From Sialis fuliginosa (Eukaryota; Arthropoda; Insecta; Megaloptera; Sialidae): a stretch of 64,000 bases of DNA. Below are positions 58,843 through 64,000 of this stretch, in pieces. The notes under the pieces are model-generated. The model made no database searches and had not been told where the DNA came from. It was given only the letters and a program-made list of their open reading frames with translations. Position numbers and translations under genes: made by a program. The stretch covers positions 6,572,001 through 6,636,000 of the forward strand of contig OY540812.1 of NCBI GenBank assembly GCA_961205875.1, in the 5' to 3' direction. Position 1 is the stretch's first letter. Every line of letters starts with the position of its first letter.

Positions 58843-59302
58843 TAAAAACTTGTATCTTTAAGCTGTAAATAAAAATTACATTTATCAGCTTTGTAATATT
58901 TACATACAAATAAAATACACGTGTAGCTGCCAACGGAAAAAAAACATCAATTTTCGTTTATAACTTAATTAAATCATTGATATGTAGAACGTATACATAC
59001 GTATTTATCCGGCTTCATATCGACCTATTGACTTTATTTATTTAATGCTGCGCATATCACTAAAACTGTAACATTGTTTCAAATAAAATATTCGTAAAAT
59101 TGTACATTCATTTTAATATTTTTTTAAAACTTTACTTTTTTAAAGTTAAAAAAATTCATTAAAATTCAATTGTTGTTAATTACTTAATAAACTGGTTTTT
59201 ATCAGCTACTACTACACCGCCTCTTTTTAGCATATAAGACGAAAAATAACAACTTTTTGAAAAATAAATATTTATTTTTCAATGTCTTGATCGTGTTAAG
59301 CC

Positions 59303-59507
59303 TTGGCACTTTACAGAAACGGTGTTCGTCAGCGTTTCGACCTTGCAAATCTATTATATGTGATTCAACACAATACAAAGTGGTATTTTAGCTGCGTCGA
59401 AACGCCGCGACGTTTCAACGCAGCTAAAATACCACTTTGTATTGAATCACATATAATAGATTTGCAAGGTCGAAGCGCTGACGAACACCGTTTCTGTAAA
59501 GTGCCAA
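59303..59507. repeat. Near-perfect 205-bp hairpin in ninaC intron 1
   Basis: Left arm 59303-59404 and right arm 59411-59507 pair with two mismatches and one 5-base bulge around a 6-base loop (ccgcga). Ends TTGGCACTTTACAGAAACGG and its mirror. The 88-codon frame here is created by the palindrome. It may be a young foldback MITE; no target duplication seen. Confidence 0.9.
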
Positions 59508-59733
59508 TACTTTACAGTGAAATCCAGTTAATTGGAATACATCGGGACAAGATCAGTTGGGTCTATTAAAGAATCTGCTTTAAATCAGAGTTTAACAGAT
59601 CAATTTTTTACTTTGTTCATATTTTGTCCCCAAATAAAGACTTACTAAATTAGTTTTACAATTATTTTTAACATCAAAAATATTCGATCTTGTAAAAAAA
59701 ATAATACTAATAATTTTTAACAATGATTTTCAG

Positions 59734-59838
59734 CTTTGTGAAGGAGGGCCTATAACAGATATGGTTTTGGGTATGCAAATTCATAACAGAAGAATGGCAG
59801 AAGAACATATCTCTTTTATTCTACGAGAAATTATAAAG
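59734..59838 (+). CDS. ninaC: ninaC coding exon 2
   Basis: 35 codons between GATTTTCAG and AAG/GTATTT, phase 0 at both sides (residues 101-135). It reads LCEGGPITDMVLGM, then RRMAEEHISFILREIIK, the kinase hinge and alpha-D/E region. Fly NINAC has a similar EYCAGGTAVDMV and REEHIAYIIRE. Too small to be seen as an open frame on its own. Confidence 0.92.
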
Positions 59839-61087
59839 GTATTTGTAATATTTTTATTTTATAACATATGCATTCCAAATTTCAACAGAAGGTATGAATA
59901 TGCATGCTGAACTAGAAGAAGAAACATGTAATGAATAAAAATTTATTAAAGTACTTTTTTTAAGTCATAACAAACAGCAGCTATTGGAAAGAGCTCATTA
60001 ACTTAACGAACCTATAGTTTTATGGTTCTGAACAACTATTAGCAAATTACAAACACTTATAAAGCACAGACCACCAAGTTTAGATAACGCCCATCTCATT
60101 AAATGTTTCTTCTTCTAATTTTTCATTTTGTTTAATTAGTAATACATAGAGTAATTAATGTTTAGGTACTCGTTTTGTTGTAAGAGTATCTTAAAAACGG
60201 ATTTCGTAGGTGGACAAAAGTGAATACTTACTATGAAACCCACCGAAAACCGATGACATGATTCATGCGATCCTAATATTATTAATTTTATTCATGAAAA
60301 GATGTATTTTTTAAAATCATCATGGAAAGTTTCAAGTCAATAAAAAGTTCAAATTATAATGCTGTTAGTTAAATTATAATGTAATACATTTTTTTTTTTT
60401 TAATAATTTTATTAACTTGGTTTGTTTGTCCGTTTCGATCAAAACTTGTAACTAATTTTTCACCCACTTTCCAATGTCCGGTTGTCTTAAACTTTTGTAT
60501 ACTTCTGTATTCTCGATGGCAATATAAGAATCAATCATTGTATTACTTTATTGTTAGCTAAAGAAGTGGTACCAACAACAAAAACGTATGAACAAAACTT
60601 TTCAAAATTTTGAGAATTTTCACATGCCAGTGAAAACTTTCAGTGAATTTGAAAAGTTATGAATCTTTTCAATGAAAACTTTTCACCTTTACATCACTAT
60701 ATGGCTAATTACTATTTTTATAAAATAAAAGTTTCATCTTTGATTCAATAGAAACCAAAAATATTGAGAAACATAAGTTCTTGTTGTATGATTGTAATAA
60801 ATTATTATGATCCGAGTATTAAATAAGAAAAACAAATACTGTATAGCATCAATAAAATAACAATATATTTCCTAACTGACGTTTATTACCATAATTAACT
60901 GTAATTTGTAAATAACAAGTACCTGATAATAATATTTTAATGTGATGATAGTTATTAATGATTGTAATTGCAGAAAAAATTATTTTAAAAAACGCAAAAA
61001 TATTTTTACAACAATGTAAGTTAGTATTTTACGTAGGTAGTTTATTTAAAATAATTCTAAATACTATGTTTAATGTACTATTGGCTT

Positions 61088-61460
61088 CAGAAGTCGTCTG
61101 CCACCGTAAAGGTCAGAATCGCTTACAGCAGATTCGAAATATTAAGACAAACACCATCGATTATTTTTTTATAGGGCGGAGCTTATATAGTTACATCATT
61201 TTAAATAAAAACACAAAATATATGTCCATTTCATTAATTAATTTTATATCAAGTTTAACATATTTAAATACTAAAATTCGGAATATAAAATATTTATTGC
61301 GACAAACGAAGAGTACTTCTTTATCTAGCAAATGAGTTTCAAAATTTCTGTCTTTATTTGGTACATGGAGAAATGATTTAAATATTATAATAATCAAATG
61401 AGAGAGGAACCTACTAAGTTTGTAAAAACTGGTCGACCACTTCTGCATTTCACTGTACAA
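61088..61460. repeat. Family F dispersed repeat, copy 2
   Basis: In the ninaC intron 59839-61566. Starts 'cttcagaagtcgtctgccac' and matches 39540-39965 along most of its length. Frames on both strands in this stretch are repeat by-products. The rest of the intron (59839-61087) is AT-rich with no recognised feature. Confidence 0.7.
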
Positions 61461-61566
61461 TAAATAACATATACTTTTTACGTTTCATATGTCATTATTC
61501 AGAACAATTAAATACAATATAGATTTAAATAGTATAACTAATTATAAATAATAACTTATTTCACAG

Positions 61567-61769
61567 ACTCTTGTATTTCTACATGAAAACAACATAATAC
61601 ATCGAGATGTACGTGGTAGTAACATTCTGTTAACTCGTGACGGCGAAATTAAATTGGTAGATTTCGGATTATCACGAGAACTGGATGGTCCTCTGGGAAA
61701 AAGAAGTACATGTATTGGATCTCCTTGTTGGATGTCGCCAGAGGTTGTTGCTGGCTCAAATAAAGACAC
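61567..61769 (+). CDS. ninaC: ninaC coding exon 3 (kinase catalytic and activation loops)
   Basis: 203 nt after TTATTTCACAG, ending GACAC/GTAAGC in phase 2 (from residue 136). It holds IIHRDVRGSNILL with the catalytic Asp (D149) and Asn (N154), and LVDFGLSRE with D167. It also has GKRSTCIGSPCWMSPEVV, the activation segment and APE-equivalent (SPE). HRDVRG has Arg where most kinases have Lys, as in fly NINAC (HRDIRG). All residues for catalysis are present, so an active kinase is expected. Confidence 0.94.
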
Positions 61770-61997
61770 GTAAGCAACAACACAAAAACTTAAATTCATT
61801 CAAATTACTTCAACTTCAGTATAATATTTAATAGTTACATAGCCCCACAAAAAAGGTATTGTACTCTTCACCGGAGTTACGTATTTTTGGGCACTAAAAA
61901 CGAATTCGACAATAAAAAAGCTCGCTGACCTAAAAAAAATTGCTACGATCATAAAAAATAGAAAATTTATATCAATTACGAAATTTTTATTTTTCAG

Positions 61998-62189
61998 AGC
62001 AAATTCTGGTTATGGAAATAGAGCTGATGTTTGGGCAGTTGGTATAACTGCTATTGAATTAGGTGATGGGAAACCTCCGTTTATAGATAGTCATCCTACA
62101 AGAGTCATGTTTCAAATAGTTAGAAATCCTCCACCAACTTTATATCGACCGGCGAACTGGAGTCAAATATATAATGATTTTATATCCGA
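61998..62189 (+). CDS. ninaC: ninaC coding exon 4 (kinase C-lobe)
   Basis: Acceptor TATTTTTCAG. AC carried from exon 3 plus A gives Thr; exits in phase 2 (TCCGA/GTAAGT). Reads [20 protein letters not shown] (helix F with its Asp), then [18 protein letters not shown] and [10 protein letters not shown]. The DVWA.GIT.IEL.DGKPPF and NPPPTL strings are shared with fly NINAC and Ste20-type kinases. Confidence 0.94.
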
Positions 62190-62273
62190 GTAAGTTCTAA
62201 ATGTGAAGCATAAAACAAAACAAATATATTTTACATATAATTCAATATAGACTATATTTCTGATATATTGTAG

Positions 62274-62364
62274 ATGTTTAGAAAAGAATCCTGAGCATCG
62301 TCCATTTATGGTGGAACTTCTGGAACATCCGTTCTTTGCTAATATTCCAGAAAATGATTACTAC
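62274..62364 (+). CDS. ninaC: ninaC coding exon 5 (end of kinase domain)
   Basis: 91 nt after ATATTGTAG. GA carried over plus A restores Glu, then CLEKNPEHRPFMVELLEHPF, which includes the kinase subdomain XI Arg, and NIPENDYY. Ends phase 0 at TAC/GTAAGA. Completes the roughly 280-residue kinase. Confidence 0.92.
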
Positions 62365-62427
62365 GTAAGATATTTTTATTTATACTAATTGCAAATGACA
62401 ATGGCAGCAATAAATCTTTCTTTTCAG

Positions 62428-62709
62428 TTAACACAAGAACTAAAACAACTCTCAATTGATTACGGTTCTTTCGGGCGCAGTAAACGTGTTAATGAATGTA
62501 ATATTATGAGGAACTTGTTAAAGCAAAGCATAGACGCTAATCCAGAAGTAATGTACATTGAAGATTTAGCTGCTCTGGAAGATTTGACTGAAGAATCTAT
62601 TATGCACCAGTTACAAGAAAGAACACAACTTGGCCAATTTCACACATATATAGGAGACATTTTATTAATTTTAAACCCGAATGAAAAGCAGGATATTTAC
62701 GGAAATGAG
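62428..62709 (+). CDS. ninaC: ninaC coding exon 6 (kinase-myosin linker and motor start)
   Basis: 94 codons after TTTCTTTTCAG, phase 0 at both ends (residues 298-391). The first half, LTQELKQLSIDYGSFGRSKR and on, is the linker. The second half, YIEDLAALEDLTEES, then LQERTQLGQFHTYIGDILLI and LNPNE, is the start of a myosin motor (D.A.L..L.E..I...L..R......YIGDILL..NPNE). An in-frame ATG at 62389 lies before the acceptor and is not a start. Confidence 0.94.
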
Positions 62710-62824
62710 GTATAAATTTAATTGCTTATTATTTATTAAATAGTATGATTCTTGCCTTCTGAGTAAAAATTGCATCAAACAAGAATCACCAGCGGGTTTT
62801 AAACCAATGTATTGATTTTTTCAG

Positions 62825-63210
62825 CATCACAGTAAATATTATTTTAAATCTCGTTCTGATAATGCGCCTCACGTATACGCAGTAGCAGATAGCGCATACC
62901 AAGCGATTCTTCACCACGAAGAACCCCAACACATTCTATTATCCGGCGAAAGTTTTTCAGGAAAAACAACTGCCATGGTTCATACCATAGACCACTTGAT
63001 ATTTCTAGGACATAACATAAATATTGGCCAGAAAATAACCAAGGCACTCGCGATCGTTCATGCATTGGGAAATGCGTCAACGCCAACTAATGCTAATTCG
63101 ACCAGATGTATTTTAGAGACACAAGCAACATTTGGAAGAGCAGGGAAAATAAGCGGAGCAATTTTTAATTTATACCAGCTGGAGAAATGGAGAGTCTCCT
63201 CAATTGACAT
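62825..63210 (+). CDS. ninaC: ninaC coding exon 7 (P-loop and switch I)
   Basis: Acceptor ATTTTTTCAG, donor GACAT/GTAAGA in phase 2, residues 392 to 520. It contains PHVYAVADSAYQAILHHEEP, the nucleotide-binding P-loop GESFSGKT (432-439), NASTPTNANSTR with the switch I N..STR (482-485), and FGRAGKISGAIFNLYQLEK. Conventional myosins read NNNSSRFGK at switch I; NANSTR is a modest variant also seen in class III (fly NNDSTR). ATP binding should be retained. Confidence 0.95.
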
Positions 63211-63272
63211 GTAAGATAATATTATATAGGTAACTTATTTTACCAAAATCTAACATATTTATTTAAATTTAG

Positions 63273-63815
63273 GTTACAATTAAATTTTCATATCTTCTAT
63301 TATTTCTACGACGCAATGGAAGCTGAAAATAAACTAGAAGAATATAAGCTAGAACCTGGTAGAAAATACAGATACCTAAGAATAAATGGATCAAAATCAA
63401 AATCTAATCGCCCTTGCGATAATCCAAAACAAAACTTCAAACAATTTCTCACAATCCAACAAAACCTGATTGATCTTGGTGCAAGTGAAACTGAAATCGA
63501 TACTATATGGAGAATACTAGCAGCTATTCTTCATCTTGGAGATATACAGTTTAAAGACAACGGTACTGTTGCTGAAATAGAAAATCCAGAAGTGGCAATA
63601 AATGTTGCGAAGCTGCTACATTTGGATGAAAGTAAATTTTGTTGGGTATTAACGAACTACTGTTTTATAACTAAGGGAACTGCTGAAAGACGATACCATA
63701 CAAGTGACGAATCAAGAAGTGTTCGTGATATTTTATCAAATAACATGTACAACAGACTTGTTGATTGGATTATCAATTTGATTAATTATAAACTTTCTTT
63801 GAGTCGTGCAATTTT
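63273..63815 (+). CDS. ninaC: ninaC coding exon 8 (myosin upper 50-kDa region)
   Basis: Acceptor AAATTTAG; AT plus G gives Met, then LQLNFHIFYYFYDAM, the motor's F(H)IFY block. Next come YKLEPGRKYRYLRING, the IWRILAAILHLGDIQF helix (conventional AAILHLGN), LLHLDESKFCWVLTN, and KGTAERRYHTSDESRSVRDI, which corresponds to the KG....R..T..EA...RDA.....Y..L...I segment. The donor is TT/GTAAGT in phase 2. Starting from the ATG at 63316 would drop the conserved FYYF block, so the exon begins earlier at 63273. Confidence 0.95.
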
Positions 63816-63955
63816 GTAAGTTTAATTTTATCTAAACAAAGTTATTTGTCGCTCTACTTGCTACATTTGGCTTATAACTATTAATTTAAACAATTCTTTA
63901 AAATCTCAAATTATAATAATATTAAACTAAAATATTAAATGAAACTACATTTCAG

Positions 63956-64000
63956 TGGTGACAAATATTCGATCAACATTCTTGACAGCTTCGGGTTTGA
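63956..64000 (+). CDS. ninaC: ninaC coding exon 9, cut by window edge (switch II)
   Basis: After ATTTCAG, TT plus T gives Phe, then GDKYSINILDSFGF up to the window end, the switch II strand (conventional D..GFE). It brings the visible protein to 715 residues. The remaining motor, IQ motifs and tail (the fly p132/p174 isoform-specific ends) lie beyond 64000. Confidence 0.9.

Larger units (their letters stand above)
56574..59733 (+). other. ninaC intron 1: repeat-rich
   Basis: 3.2 kb intron with four bounded repeats listed separately (56645, 57179, 58241, 59303). The remaining AT-rich stretches (57607-58240, 58843-59302) show no gene. Confidence 0.8.

Noticed and set aside
59303..59569. 88-codon frame in ninaC intron 1
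   Set aside because: Created by the palindrome; both arms encode mirror-image text and no family matches.

Overview
The window is animal nuclear DNA, almost certainly from an insect and most likely a moth or butterfly. It is strongly AT-rich, its genes are split by GT-AG introns, and it is full of short non-autonomous transposons. Several repeat tails are ones I know as common in Lepidoptera: 'cccgcggcttc', 'ccgacttcaaaaa' and the 'gaatttcgaaaaatcc...acgtcataa' tail. The order call rests on recognising these repeats by eye, not on a database search.

Three host genes are supported. (1) Wnt10, + strand, has four coding exons (5862-5929, 32247-32476, 45553-45863, 48830-49387). They join in frame to 388 residues across introns of about 26.3, 13.1 and 3.0 kb. 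(2) A secreted single-domain C-type lectin, - strand, lies wholly inside Wnt10 intron 1. Its three exons (17516-17442, 17366-17069, 15831-15674) join in frame to 176 residues with a signal peptide and the four CTLD cysteines. Two of the exons lie in reading frames too short to stand out alone. (3) ninaC, + strand, encodes the class III myosin with an N-terminal protein kinase. It has an inferred 5' UTR exon ending at 55660 and nine coding exons from 56274, and it runs off the right edge inside the myosin motor after 715 codons. Wnt10 followed by ninaC in the same orientation matches the insect Wnt1-Wnt6-Wnt10-ninaC neighbourhood.

The rest is mostly mobile DNA. Wnt10 intron 1 carries a full-length BEL/Pao LTR retrotransposon (22737-28916) with identical 151-bp LTRs, a 5-bp target duplication and one 1700-codon gag-pol frame, so it is a recent insertion. 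The same intron holds a nested stack at 18333-20914: a foldback element whose left arm was hit by a TG...CA element with a 4-bp duplication, which was itself hit by a hAT-type MITE with an 8-bp duplication. At least 15 further MITEs or foldbacks were delimited, several with exact target duplications. A broken mariner relic sits at 12929-13214.

Several GC-rich islands of 120-300 bp stand out against the AT-rich background at 2934, 34306, 42436, 48041 and 52545. They look non-coding and are the best candidates for Wnt10/ninaC control DNA. The 34306 island carries four same-strand CTGTCA motifs. Wnt10 and ninaC probably do not act together: one is a secreted developmental ligand, the other a photoreceptor signalling protein. 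Their linkage is more likely ancestral, perhaps held by interleaved regulatory DNA. The lectin would be a secreted sugar-binding, immune-type protein expressed from its own promoter.
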